This document shows, piece after piece, positions 1 through 8,220 of a stretch of DNA of 42,714 nt. Source of the stretch: Saprospiraceae bacterium (lineage in GTDB: Bacteria; Bacteroidota; Bacteroidia; Chitinophagales; Saprospiraceae); contig JAEUUP010000031.1 in the NCBI GenBank assembly GCA_016787525.1, positions 1 through 42,714 of the forward strand. The letters run 5' to 3'. A program made the position numbers and the translations under genes. The notes beneath the pieces were generated by a model that saw only the letters and a program-made list of their open reading frames with translations, did not search any database and was not told where the DNA came from. The stretch's first letter is position 1. Each line of letters opens with the position of its first letter.

Positions 1-98
1 AGCTATTGTTATCCGATACAGACTTTTTAATTGTCTTTAACTTTTTTTGAAAAAAAAGTAAATGAAATTTAAAACTTCTGTATCGGATACCTGCGCTT
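1..98. repeat. Imperfect hairpin repeat with GTATCCGATAC ends
   Basis: An inverted repeat with outer arms at about 10-21 and 79-91 (TATCCGATACAG against CTGTATCGGATA) closes on a T-run/A-run centre at about 41-58. The right flank and arm, read on the minus strand, begin GCGCAGGTATCCGATACAGA, which recurs at about 1216-1236. This is therefore one of two copies of a short palindromic repeat family. The rest of 1-250 shows no gene; it is the sequence 3' of the minus-strand gene at 251-748. Confidence 0.7.
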
Positions 99-250
99 CA
101 ATAAATTTCGTACATGTTGCTTTATGGTAGGTAAAAGCGGTAATGTTTTGCAATGTGCTTTTACGGTTGCCGAAAGTCCATAAAAAAAACCGCTAAAAGC
201 GTATTTCAGCTTCTAACGGTCATGAAGATAGTTTATTAATTCAAGATGTT

Positions 251-748
251 TTATTCATTCTTTTTATCCGATTTGGCTTCGGCACCATTCGAATTGTTGT
301 TTTTTGAATTGGGCTGACGAGGACTGGGTTCTTTCTCCAAGATTAAAGCATAGACAGGCTCTTTCTTTTTTTCTTGAACAGCTCTTCGGACAATCGAGCA
401 GAAAGCGAAGCAATCTCTGGCAGCTATTTCGCGGGCTGTTTTTAGTTTGACCGTGAGGTTGCCGTTTTCAGTTGTCCAATTGACGATGAGTTTGAAAACA
501 GTCACCGCTTCTTCAAAACTGACTAAATCAAAGTCCATGGATAGGATTCTGCGCTGGTCTTTGGCGACTTTGAGCCAATACTCGGCTTGGGATACTTTGT
601 CATCGCTCATCGGTTTTACGCCTGTTGTTTTGCTGGTAATTTTACTGGCCATGGATTCATAAAAAAGACCCATTTCTTTGTGGCGTTCCTCGATGGCTTG
701 CGAGATTTCTTGGATGCTCATCGCAGCCAATGTTTCGTTTTCGATCAT
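251..748 (-). CDS. Unknown 165-aa cytoplasmic protein
   Basis: I do not recognise the family. The product is 165 aa with no signal peptide or membrane segment. Residues about 1-140 look mostly helical and mix charged and hydrophobic residues (for example SIQEISQAIEERHKEMGLFY). The last 25 or so residues are a low-complexity polar tail rich in Asn, Ser, Lys and Glu. The ATG at 746-748 is the only sensible start. The gene stands alone, flanked by palindromic repeats on both sides, with a TACTGAGGGG copy (816-825, minus) about 70 bp upstream. Its continuous reading frame and soluble-protein composition make it likely real; function is unknown. Confidence 0.6.
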   Translation of the reverse strand: MIENETLAAMSIQEISQAIEERHKEMGLFYESMASKITSKTTGVKPMSDDKVSQAEYWLKVAKDQRRILSMDFDLVSFEEAVTVFKLIVNWTTENGNLTVKLKTAREIAARDCFAFCSIVRRAVQEKKKEPVYALILEKEPSPRQPNSKNNNSNGAEAKSDKKNE

Positions 749-1090
749 GTTGTCATGATTTTAAATTGTTAATAAGATGATTCAAATGTTGTTGTTTGGG
801 ACGTAAAAAATTACCCCCCTCAGTAAGATTCGTATTGAAAACAAATATAATGGAATCCATTTTACAAATGCAACTATTTTTTATATTAATTTCAGATAAG
901 CACGAAGAAAAAAGATTTTAAGCAGAAAGATTTACGACAATTGATTGTTTATCAATTTATTATTAAAAAATTGAAAGCGCAATGATGGTTTCAAATGGCT
1001 GATGTTCTTTAAACACGGAGGGTTGGCAATTGGGTAGAAAATAGCTGTTTTTTGCTACGCAAAAAAAGCGTACAATAAAAAGAATCTATC

Positions 1091-1142
1091 AGACCGAAGT
1101 TCATTTTTCAATCGCAAGCGATTGAAAAATGAACTTCGGTCT
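1091..1142. repeat. Perfect 25-bp palindrome
   Basis: Arms 1091-1115 and 1118-1142 are perfect reverse complements (outer AGACCGAAGTTCATTTTTCA) around a 2-nt spacer. It occupies the centre of the left half of the MITE-like element, equivalent in position to the 32-bp palindrome at 30413-30479 in the sister element, but the two sequences are unrelated. Confidence 0.85.
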
Positions 1143-1221
1143 AAAAAAGTAATTTCGGAGTAAGTCTTTTTTGCAAAGCAACCAGTAAATAATAACTTGG
1201 TCGAACTGTCTTTTCGAGCGC

Positions 1222-1309
1222 AGGTATCCGATACAGAAATTTGAATCGTTTTCTACTTTTTTTTTCAAAAAAAAGTAGAAAACGATTCAAATTTCTGTAC
1301 CGGATACCT
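1222..1309. repeat. 43-bp near-perfect hairpin, GTATCCGATAC family
   Basis: Arms 1222-1264 and 1267-1309 pair with a single mismatch (AGGTATCCGATACAG against CTGTACCGGATACCT). The centre is nine T, one C and eight A. The outer part repeats the sequence at 1-98. It is far longer than a usual transcription terminator and is non-coding. Confidence 0.85.
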
Positions 1310-1751
1310 ATAACTCGTTACAAAGCAAAAAACAGTCAGTAACAGTATCTCGTGCGTAATATCAGTTAATAACCCCTTTTCTTTACAAAATTCCATACCT
1401 ATGGCATTGAAAATAAATAGGATGCTTTATTGCTACCCAATTATCAACTCTCCGTGTTTAAAGAACATCAGCCATTTGAAACCATCATTGAGCCTATTTT
1501 TTTATTAGCGCAGACGTATTGGCTCTATAAAAATGCGTCGTTGAATCCTCAGACCTGTTTAGCAAATGGTTGAAACTGTTAAGATTTTCTAAAAAAAATG
1601 AAGGTTTCAAAAGCTGTAAAGTATTTTTGGAACGCTCGCCCATATATTTTCTAATTTCCTTTTTATATAAACCACTGATTGTCAACAGTCTTTTAAAGAG
1701 ATCAAATACTGAGGGGTCCTTTTTTGTCGGAAAAAGGTATTTTTTTTCTAA

Positions 1752-1782
1752 TTTTCTAAGCGTATATTGCAGTCTATCTTTG
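1752..1782 (+). promoter_or_regulatory. Candidate promoter of the papain-like protease gene
   Basis: TATCTTTG at 1775-1782 matches the Bacteroidota -7 consensus TAnnTTTG exactly. A TTTT at 1752-1755, 19 bp upstream, is a weak -33 element (consensus TTTG). The predicted transcript would carry a leader of about 100 nt before the start at 1887. Confidence 0.45.
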
Positions 1783-1886
1783 TATCATCAAATCACAGAA
1801 AAGCAATCAAAAAGCCGATGACAACAAATCCCCACGACCATTTGAAAACAAACTAATATTCATTCATTCTATTTTAAAACTTTTAA

Positions 1887-3242
1887 ATGATTTTACAAAT
1901 GAAAGCTTACGTATTGTTCCTATTCGGCATCCTTCTAAGCGGCTGCATCATGGCTCAACCCGTTGTTTTGAAACAACAATTTCAAGTAAAAGAATTGAAT
2001 GCATCTGCCGCATTGAAGTCAGAATTGGCACAGCAAAGAAAACTTATCACAGACCAAAAGCTAAGTTATGTTGTGGGTATCACGTCCGTATCTGGTCGCA
2101 GTATTTCAGAAATTGCGGGCGAGCTTCCCGTCTCGAACGATGTGCAAAAAATCCAAAGCAAAAACGTCAAATTGAATCAAAGCCTCAGAACTTTACCATT
2201 GCCCGAAGGTACGATCGTAGCCTCTGCCAGTACAAGTTGTGCGTCGTTGAGTAAATACGATGCCCGCTCAGCTGGTTACATTACGCCCATCCGTGACCAA
2301 AAAAGCTGCGGCAGTTGCTGGTCATTCGGCGCAGTTGGCACGTATGAAGCCAACTATTTGAAAACAAACGGCGGCAATGCGGCGAGTTTGAATTTGTCAG
2401 AGCAACAAGCCCTTTGCTGTTCGGGTGGAGGCAGTTGTAGTGGTGGTTTTGCCTACAAAGTATTCGATTGGATGGTGGACAACAATAAATCACTCGCTAC
2501 GGAAAGCACTTATCCATACACAGCTGCCAATGCTTCTTGCACAACTACCTCAGCAACCAATTATGGTGCAACAGAATGGGGCGTGGTTGACCCATCAGGC
2601 GACATCAACAAAATCGCATCGGTGGCAGAAATCAAAAAAGCCATTTGCGAATATGGCGCAGTGAGTGCGAGTGTGAACGTAACGTCTTCTTTTCAGAATT
2701 ATGCTGGCGGCACTTATTTCGGAACGGCAAGCAATTACAACAACCCAGAAACCAATCATGCGATTGTCTTAGTCGGTTGGGACGATACAAAAGGAGCTTG
2801 GTTGTTAAAGAATTCATGGGGAACAGATTGGGGCGAAGATGGTTATATGTGGATTAAGTACAACAGCAATAACGTGGGTCGTCGCGCAGCTTGGGTGAGA
2901 GCAAAAAAAATCTGTGTGAAGTTTGCTGGCAATTGGAAAAACATTGACGCAAACACAGGCGGTATCACCAAAATGAACGTGACACAAACCATCGCTTATC
3001 CTGTCATTCATGCGTATGGCAAATGTTCTCCGTCAGATTGCGATTGGGGTAATGCCGTAGCGGTTGCGCTTCCGTCGAGCTATCCCTACGAATATTGCTC
3101 AACTTACAACGATGCGGCGGCAAAACGCTACCTTTATATTGATTTGGATTGCACAGACACGTATATGACGGTCAAATTGGTGAGTGACTACCACGATTCC
3201 AGACCAACGCGAACGGATGTTTATAAATTCAAACGCCAATAG
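1887..3242 (+). CDS. Secreted papain-family (C1A) cysteine protease
   Basis: This 451-aa protein has an N-terminal signal sequence (hydrophobic about 7-19; LLSGC at 16-20 could be a lipobox, with AQP just after as an alternative cleavage site). The C1A catalytic domain spans about residues 122-340. Gln138 and Cys144 lie in DQKSCGSCWSFG, His291 in NHAIVLVGWDD and Asn309 in LLKNSWGTDWGEDGY, so the full catalytic set is present. Residues about 25-115 could be a propeptide, and about 110 C-terminal residues follow the protease domain with no recognised family. A second in-frame ATG at 1899 is an equally good start. It is probably exported to the envelope or medium to degrade protein. It ends just before a hairpin shared with the convergent lycopene cyclase gene. 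Confidence 0.93.
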   Translation: MILQMKAYVLFLFGILLSGCIMAQPVVLKQQFQVKELNASAALKSELAQQRKLITDQKLSYVVGITSVSGRSISEIAGELPVSNDVQKIQSKNVKLNQSLRTLPLPEGTIVASASTSCASLSKYDARSAGYITPIRDQKSCGSCWSFGAVGTYEANYLKTNGGNAASLNLSEQQALCCSGGGSCSGGFAYKVFDWMVDNNKSLATESTYPYTAANASCTTTSATNYGATEWGVVDPSGDINKIASVAEIKKAICEYGAVSASVNVTSSFQNYAGGTYFGTASNYNNPETNHAIVLVGWDDTKGAWLLKNSWGTDWGEDGYMWIKYNSNNVGRRAAWVRAKKICVKFAGNWKNIDANTGGITKMNVTQTIAYPVIHAYGKCSPSDCDWGNAVAVALPSSYPYEYCSTYNDAAAKRYLYIDLDCTDTYMTVKLVSDYHDSRPTRTDVYKFKRQ

Positions 3243-3274
3243 GCAACAGTCTTTGCAGGTTTTAAGATAAGCCT

Positions 3275-3311
3275 AAACGGTCGGAGAGCTTCACACAGCC
3301 TCCGACCGTTT
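3275..3311. terminator. Hairpin between convergent genes
   Basis: AAACGGTCGGAG (3275-3286) and CTCCGACCGTTT (3300-3311) form a 12-bp perfect stem with a 13-nt loop. It lies 33 bp past the protease stop and overlaps the last codons of the minus-strand lycopene cyclase gene, so it probably ends transcription from the plus side. Confidence 0.65.
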
Positions 3312-4151
3312 GTTGTTTGCCAAAGCCTGTTTTGCTTTGAACCATTCGTAGAACATGGTGACAGAAAACAACAAAGCAAAATTGTAAATAAAATCATCCA
3401 AAGGAATCGTGAAAAAACGGATGCCGAGATATTCTTCTGGGTTATAGACGACAACGGGTTGCTCCGTGGCGATACCCGTGAGAATACCATTTACCAATAA
3501 GAACGGCGCAAGCCCGACTATGTAAACGCGATAAAAATCGGCTCGAAAGTCAGTTTCTGTATCGAAAAGGAATTGCCACAACAAGACCGCACCAGCGGCA
3601 ATCGAGGTGGTAGCTGTATAAGTTTTGCCCCAATTGAAAACAGCGATGCCAAAAAAGAAAAGAATCAAGCCAATACTGAGGGGGTACTCGATGGCTCTAA
3701 AAAAGCGATTCTGCGGCACATAATAGTGCAAGGAGTGATAAAAAAACAAAATCGCCCACGGAAAAGTGAAAAAGAACCCCCATTCTTCGATGGGCAAATT
3801 CCCTATTTTGATTGTGAAATAACGGTCGTTGAAACCCCACACCCCTATCGCTGTTTTCCACGCATCCCAAATCCAAAAGACCACAGCAACCACAAACAAC
3901 GCTGGAAACAAAGCCCGCCACGTTTTAGGAAACTGAATTTTCTTATCGAATAAACTGAACGTCAAAATCGGAATCAAAGGAATCAAATGTAGAAAAAAAT
4001 ACAAGCCACGGGTTTCAAAAACTGAAACACGTCCAAGTTCGTTGACATCGTAGAGCAAGTTGTTGGTCTTGACGGCATGTGTCGCACTGTGCCAGATAAT
4101 AGCCGCAAGGCTGAGGAGAGGAATGAGATAGCGTAGCAGTTGTTTTTTCAA
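3291..4151 (-). CDS. Lycopene cyclase domain membrane protein
   Basis: The 286-aa integral membrane protein has about seven hydrophobic helices. The segment WIWDAWKTAIGVWGFN, then LPIEEWGFFFTFPWAILFFY, is the conserved signature of the CrtYc/CrtYd-type (CarR-like) lycopene cyclase domain. Related single-chain proteins in Bacteroidota cyclise lycopene ends to beta-ionone rings in carotenoid synthesis. No other carotenoid gene is nearby, so the rest of the pathway must be elsewhere. A TACTGAGGGG copy at 3674 encodes PLS in this gene on the opposite strand. The start at 4151 (MKKQLLRYLIP) gives a normal membrane N-terminus. Confidence 0.85.
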   Translation of the reverse strand: MKKQLLRYLIPLLSLAAIIWHSATHAVKTNNLLYDVNELGRVSVFETRGLYFFLHLIPLIPILTFSLFDKKIQFPKTWRALFPALFVVAVVFWIWDAWKTAIGVWGFNDRYFTIKIGNLPIEEWGFFFTFPWAILFFYHSLHYYVPQNRFFRAIEYPLSIGLILFFFGIAVFNWGKTYTATTSIAAGAVLLWQFLFDTETDFRADFYRVYIVGLAPFLLVNGILTGIATEQPVVVYNPEEYLGIRFFTIPLDDFIYNFALLFSVTMFYEWFKAKQALANNKRSEAV

Positions 4152-4194
4152 TGAATAAAGTCAGTTAGTGAAAAGAATGACTAACTAACACAAC

Positions 4195-4236
4195 AAAGGT
4201 CTTTGAGGTTGCAACCTCAAAGACCTTTTTTTTATC
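4195..4236. terminator. Palindromic terminator
   Basis: A perfect palindrome, AAAGGTCTTTGAGGTT then its reverse complement (4195-4228), has a GC centre and is followed by a T-run on the plus strand (A-run on the minus strand). It sits between the 3' end of the BT_3928-like gene and the 5' end of the lycopene cyclase gene, both minus strand. Confidence 0.6.
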
Positions 4237-4247
4237 ACCCCTCAGTA

Positions 4248-5711
4248 TTATTTCATGTATTCCGCTTGTACTTTCTCAAATTCAGGTAATTGATTGATGT
4301 GCCATTTATGCACGATAAGCCCATTCTTCAAGAGATAAACCCCAGGATTGGAGCGAATCATGGTTTTTATCACCAATTCATCGGCTGTGTAGAATGGATA
4401 AGCGGCTTGCACATCGTGGCGGAAGTCCTGAATCTTTTTCGGGTCGCTGAACGGTACTAAACCAGCGATTTTGTATCCCGCTTTTTCTGCTTTCTCAAAG
4501 AAAGGATTGATTTTGGATGTGAAAGACCAGCGATACTCTGGGTCGAAAGTGAATGACTTAAACACTTCTTCTTTCATATCTACGCGTTCGAGCGTGCGCG
4601 TTCCTTTGACAGAATCCACTGTAAAAATAGAATCAGGCACTTGAATCGTCTTACGTGTTTCGGTACTCAACATTTTCCAACTCGCTACCAAAAACAGATA
4701 ATTCGGTTCGCGCAAAAGCGAATCTTGAATCTCCGCACCGTCTTTGTCATTCAACGCAAAGTCGCTGATTTTTGAGTGAGGCACTTTCGGTTCTGTTTTT
4801 GTCTGACCGACGATAGCCCAACCATTTTCTTTACTGTAAGTTGACTCGAAGTTTTTCATATACACCTCGTCGGTCAACTCTAACACTTCACCTGTTTTCT
4901 CATTCTTGACTTTCCAAGTCAAAATCTTGATTTCAGCTTGCGCTTTTTCCTCCGCTTCTTTTTGCAAACGAATGTTCACGCCATTTTTGAACGGACGAAA
5001 ATCCACAACGGGTTCGTCAAAAAAGGCATTGCGGAAACAAAAAACAGTTGCTAAAATGACAGTTACCCAAGCTGTCACCTTACGCACCAAAGAGGAAAAG
5101 AGAGGAACAAAACTCTTGTGTTTGAAAACGAAAAAGATATTGATAGGCATCAAAATCAACAAGTCTTTGTAGAACGAGGTGGTCGGTTGCAGCTTCAAGA
5201 AGTCGCCAAAACAACCGCAATCGGTCACTTTCATATTGGTTTCGACCCATTCGCCCCATTTGCCGAACTCAAAAAAGTTGACACCATCGGGTACATAACC
5301 TGTCAAATGCGTATAACCCGTTAAGGCGGTGAAAAACACCATAATCAAGAGCATTGTCCAAGTTGTGAACGCCGTTCTGTGACCAAGAATGAGCAAAACA
5401 CCGATAAGGATTTCCAAAACAATCATAAAGATGGAGAATCCGAGCGCATTGTCCGACATCCAAGTCAAAAGCGGCACAATCGGTTTGAGAGGCGTGGCAC
5501 TAAAAGTGGATTTGAATTCACTAAAATATTGTTGCATTTTGAATGCCGTTCCCCACGGGTCCACAGCTTTCACAACGCCTGAGAAAACAAACCAAACGCC
5601 TGAGAAATATTGCAAAAAGGCGAGCAACCGATTTTTTTGGATTTTCCAAGTCAAAGCAGTCAAAACCGCTCCAGCAATAGCAAAATAGATGAGAAGTGTT
5701 AAAAGAGTCAT
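4248..5711 (-). CDS. BT_3928-like DoxX-family membrane protein with thioredoxin-like tail
   Basis: The 487-aa protein has about five N-terminal membrane segments of the DoxX/MauE type. It carries a conserved PDGVNFFEFGKWGEWVETN region and a VTDCGCFGDFLKL motif, a close cysteine pair typical of the BT_3928 family. After about residue 245 comes a charged linker (QKEAEEKAQAEIK) and a soluble region of about 200 residues that looks thioredoxin-like but has no CxxC (LFLVASWKM, then PGVYLLKNGLIVHKWH near the end). It lies 125 bp downstream of the DUF1599 gene on the same strand, a pairing familiar in Bacteroidota. A role in membrane thiol redox chemistry is plausible but unproven. A TACTGAGGGG copy abuts the stop codon (4238-4247). 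Confidence 0.8.
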   Translation of the reverse strand: MTLLTLLIYFAIAGAVLTALTWKIQKNRLLAFLQYFSGVWFVFSGVVKAVDPWGTAFKMQQYFSEFKSTFSATPLKPIVPLLTWMSDNALGFSIFMIVLEILIGVLLILGHRTAFTTWTMLLIMVFFTALTGYTHLTGYVPDGVNFFEFGKWGEWVETNMKVTDCGCFGDFLKLQPTTSFYKDLLILMPINIFFVFKHKSFVPLFSSLVRKVTAWVTVILATVFCFRNAFFDEPVVDFRPFKNGVNIRLQKEAEEKAQAEIKILTWKVKNEKTGEVLELTDEVYMKNFESTYSKENGWAIVGQTKTEPKVPHSKISDFALNDKDGAEIQDSLLREPNYLFLVASWKMLSTETRKTIQVPDSIFTVDSVKGTRTLERVDMKEEVFKSFTFDPEYRWSFTSKINPFFEKAEKAGYKIAGLVPFSDPKKIQDFRHDVQAAYPFYTADELVIKTMIRSNPGVYLLKNGLIVHKWHINQLPEFEKVQAEYMK

Positions 5712-5836
5712 TTTTTTTATTGGTTGATTAGTTATCCGTTATTGGTGATTCATTATTTGCGGATTAGTGATTCGTAGATTCATTATTCGGAAGCATTCTA
5801 CTAAAAACTCACGAATAAAGAATCTAAGAGTCACCA
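5712..5836. repeat. Degenerate short repeats between two genes
   Basis: The spacer is built of imperfect direct copies of words such as GATTCATTATT and GATTAGTGATTC, with partial inverted copies (GAATAAAGAATC) at its 5811-5825 end. It resembles the GAGTCATTGGTC-type repeat at 20497-20572. No gene is apparent. Confidence 0.45.
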
Positions 5837-6376
5837 TCACCCGAACTTTAATTTAATAAGTGCAAAAATGGCATAGTTGATAATATCTTGATAATTGGCT
5901 TCCAAACCTTCCGAAACCAAAGTCTGTCCTTGATTGTCTTCAATTTGTTTGACCCGCAAGAGTTTCATCAAAATCAAATCGGTCAAACTCGAAATGCGCA
6001 TATCACGCCAGACTTCGCCGTAGTCAGTATTTTTTTTGACCATCAGTTCGCGCGTTTCGTGGGCATATTTGTCGTACAGGTCGAGCGCATACTGAGGGGG
6101 TAGTTCGAGTGTTGTGTCTTTGGGCAAATTCAATTGCATCAACGCCATGAGACAATAATTGACCAAACCCATATACTCATCTTCCACTTTGTCAGCCACA
6201 GCTTGCCGACCCGTTTCTTCAATTTGGCGAATCCGTCGCGCCTTTATGAGCAATTGGTCAGTCAAACTCGAAGGGCGTAAAATACGCCACGCCGTGCCAT
6301 AATCCACTGTTTTTTTCTCAAAAAGTTGTCTGCAAAGGTGTAAAACAGCATTGTACTGCTCAATTGTTTTTTCCAT
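5837..6376 (-). CDS. DUF1599 protein (nucleotide modification associated domain 1)
   Basis: The 179-aa soluble protein contains two copies of one module. KKTVDYGTAWRILRPSSLTD, then QLLIKARRIRQIEE, in the N-terminal half matches KKNTDYGEVWRDMRISSLTD, then LILMKLLRVKQIED, in the C-terminal half. Each is followed by a helix ending in NYCLMALMQL or NYAIFALIKL. This duplicated layout is the DUF1599 family, predicted to act on modified nucleotides; no reaction has been shown to my knowledge. It is upstream of the BT_3928-like gene on the same strand. A TACTGAGGGG copy (6090, antisense to the gene) encodes PPQY in the linker between the two modules. Confidence 0.88.
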   Translation of the reverse strand: MEKTIEQYNAVLHLCRQLFEKKTVDYGTAWRILRPSSLTDQLLIKARRIRQIEETGRQAVADKVEDEYMGLVNYCLMALMQLNLPKDTTLELPPQYALDLYDKYAHETRELMVKKNTDYGEVWRDMRISSLTDLILMKLLRVKQIEDNQGQTLVSEGLEANYQDIINYAIFALIKLKFG

Positions 6377-6430
6377 AAAAAGATATTTAAACAGTCTCTA
6401 AACGACTGAAAGCCTGTCCGAAAATTTCGG

Positions 6431-6438
6431 CAAATATA
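6431..6438 (-). promoter_or_regulatory. Candidate -7 box for the DUF1599 gene
   Basis: On the minus strand, TATATTTG matches TAnnTTTG exactly, 55 bp upstream of the start at 6376. No TTTG lies at the normal spacing, so the -33 element is weak or absent. Confidence 0.35.
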
Positions 6439-6610
6439 ATATGCGTCAAGCAAGAAATAGGTGATTTTAGAAAATTGTCTCGACTTAATAATATCTAATA
6501 TTTTTTGTATCAAAAATTAGCATATATCCGTACACGCAAAGGTTCACAATTATTTCGCAGAAAAAATCTAATAAAACTTAAAAGCTATGTTAATAGAATA
6601 TTTTAAACCT

Positions 6611-8041
6611 ATGAAATCGCTCATAGTTGCTCTCATTTTTGTTTTTCCATTATTTGCCAATATCCATGCAAAACCCATTGACAGCACGTTTTACGACATA
6701 CAATTGACACTGAAAGGCATCAAGAATGATAAGCTCTACCTCGGTTTTTATCTCGGCGAGCAAACATTTATTGTGGATTCAACAGTTGTTGACCTCAAGA
6801 CGAGTTCGCTGCGATTCAAACCCAATCGCCCGCTTGCAGAAGGCCTATATTTTATTGCGCATACTGAGGGGATACTTTTTGATTTGATTTTGGCAAACGA
6901 AGCGGACTTTAGCATCGTTACTGACATACAATCGCCCTACGACAGCGCACAAATCACACACTCAAAAGAGAATCAGACCTATTTTGCCTACAAAAAAAAA
7001 TCGGATGCCAGTCAAAATGAAGTGCGTCAGATACAAGCCATGACCGATATGCTACGCCGCGCTAAAGCGGATAAGTCCGTCTTAGCTGAACAGCAACAAA
7101 AAATTAGAGAAAGGTATGAAGCTTTAGAAGTTTTTACACGCCAGCTTATCCAACAAAATCCATCGCTTTTGGCATCGAGGTTTTTGAATTTGATAACATC
7201 GCCACCCGTTCCTGCCGATGTGTCGCCCGTACTTGACAATCGAAAACCAAATCCTGCGTATTGGTATTCTTTTAGGAAACACTTTTTCGATTGTGTGGAT
7301 TTCACAGATAAAAGACTGCTGCGTTCTCCATTTTATACCAAACGCATCGAGCAGTTTTTAGGTTATATGTCCACAAATCCAGATTCTGTGAAATCGGAAT
7401 TGGATTTTATTTTGGAAAAAACACGACCCAATCCCGACTATTATCGCTACACGCTCAATTGGCTGACGGCTGTTTTTGACAATAATCTGGAGAAAATGTA
7501 CAATGCCGATGCCTATTTGATTCATTTGGTTGAAAAATATCACCGCAATTTGGATAGTGGTACAGATAAATATGTGATGGAACGATTGGAGTACAAGGTA
7601 AACGCCTTTAAAAATGTCCTTATCGGAAATGCTGCTCCTGCCATAGAACTACCTGATACTGAGGGGGTCAAACAATCTCTCTACGACATTAAAACAGACA
7701 ATACGTTGATTATCTTTTACAGCAGTTTGTGTTCTCATTGCCGCACGACTCTGCCTCAACTTCAAAGTATTTTGCAATACATAGACAGTTCAAAATTAAC
7801 CATTTTCACAGTTTGTACTGATGGACAAAAAGAGCCGTGGCTGGCATTTATCAATGAAATGAAAATGCAGAATTGGAAGAATGTGCTGGATACAAAACAA
7901 GACTCCGATATTCAAAAAAAGTACGCCACTTGGAATTTGCCAGTGATGTATTTATTGGATAAAAACAAAAATATTGTTGCTAATCGTATTCGTGTTGACA
8001 ATTTACCTGATTTAATCAAAAGTCTTTATGAGAAACAATAG
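6611..8041 (+). CDS. Exported thioredoxin-like (TlpA-type) protein
   Basis: The product has a signal peptide (MKSLIVALIFVFPLFANIHA). An N-terminal domain follows, like the DUF4369-type domains often fused to Bacteroidota thioredoxins. A helical middle region comes next, and a C-terminal thioredoxin-like fold with NTLIIFYSSLCSHCRTTLPQ, giving a CSHC active site (Cys382 and Cys385 if counted from the upstream ATG at 6587). The cis-Pro segment is LPVMYLLDKNKNI. It should act as a periplasmic thiol-disulfide oxidoreductase; partners are not evident. The ATG at 6611 is preferred to 6587 because it gives a normal signal peptide. Two TACTGAGGGG copies encode TEG (6862 and 7657). A long hairpin follows the stop at once. 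Confidence 0.85.
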   Translation: MKSLIVALIFVFPLFANIHAKPIDSTFYDIQLTLKGIKNDKLYLGFYLGEQTFIVDSTVVDLKTSSLRFKPNRPLAEGLYFIAHTEGILFDLILANEADFSIVTDIQSPYDSAQITHSKENQTYFAYKKKSDASQNEVRQIQAMTDMLRRAKADKSVLAEQQQKIRERYEALEVFTRQLIQQNPSLLASRFLNLITSPPVPADVSPVLDNRKPNPAYWYSFRKHFFDCVDFTDKRLLRSPFYTKRIEQFLGYMSTNPDSVKSELDFILEKTRPNPDYYRYTLNWLTAVFDNNLEKMYNADAYLIHLVEKYHRNLDSGTDKYVMERLEYKVNAFKNVLIGNAAPAIELPDTEGVKQSLYDIKTDNTLIIFYSSLCSHCRTTLPQLQSILQYIDSSKLTIFTVCTDGQKEPWLAFINEMKMQNWKNVLDTKQDSDIQKKYATWNLPVMYLLDKNKNIVANRIRVDNLPDLIKSLYEKQ

Positions 8042-8045
8042 TCTG

Positions 8046-8122
8046 AGGAACAGTTTATAAACTATAACGGACTGTTTTGTGTGCAGCACAAAACAGTCCG
8101 TTATAGTTTATAAACTGTTCCT
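8046..8122. terminator. 36-bp perfect hairpin between convergent genes
   Basis: Arms 8046-8081 and 8087-8122 are perfect reverse complements (outer AGGAACAGTTTATAAACTAT) around a 5-nt loop, starting 5 bp after a stop codon. The position between converging genes suits a bidirectional terminator, though the stem is unusually long and could equally be a palindromic repeat element. Confidence 0.7.
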
Positions 8123-8220
8123 TATAAAAAGATAGAATTAAGTCACACCGTTTAAAGCCATAAAACAATTGATAGTCAATTACTTCAAAATAATAAAAAG
8201 CTATTCACAATTCACTTGAA

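Larger units (their letters stand above)
977..1493. mobile_element. MITE-like element with about 57-bp terminal inverted repeats
   Basis: Positions 980-1036 and 1434-1490 are inverted repeats matching at about 54 of 57 positions (CAATGATGGTTTCAAATGGC and so on), enclosing about 400 bp with no gene. Inside are a small hairpin (1048-1066), a perfect 25-bp palindrome (1091-1142) and a 43-bp hairpin (1222-1309). A short non-coding unit with long terminal inverted repeats and nested palindromes is typical of a non-autonomous element. No clear target duplication was found. A related smaller element lies at 30334-30537. Confidence 0.6.

Noticed and set aside
1494-1821. Short overlapping reading frames on both strands before the protease gene
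   Set aside because: Composition is AT-rich and low-complexity, there is no family likeness, and one overlaps a motif copy and the candidate protease promoter.
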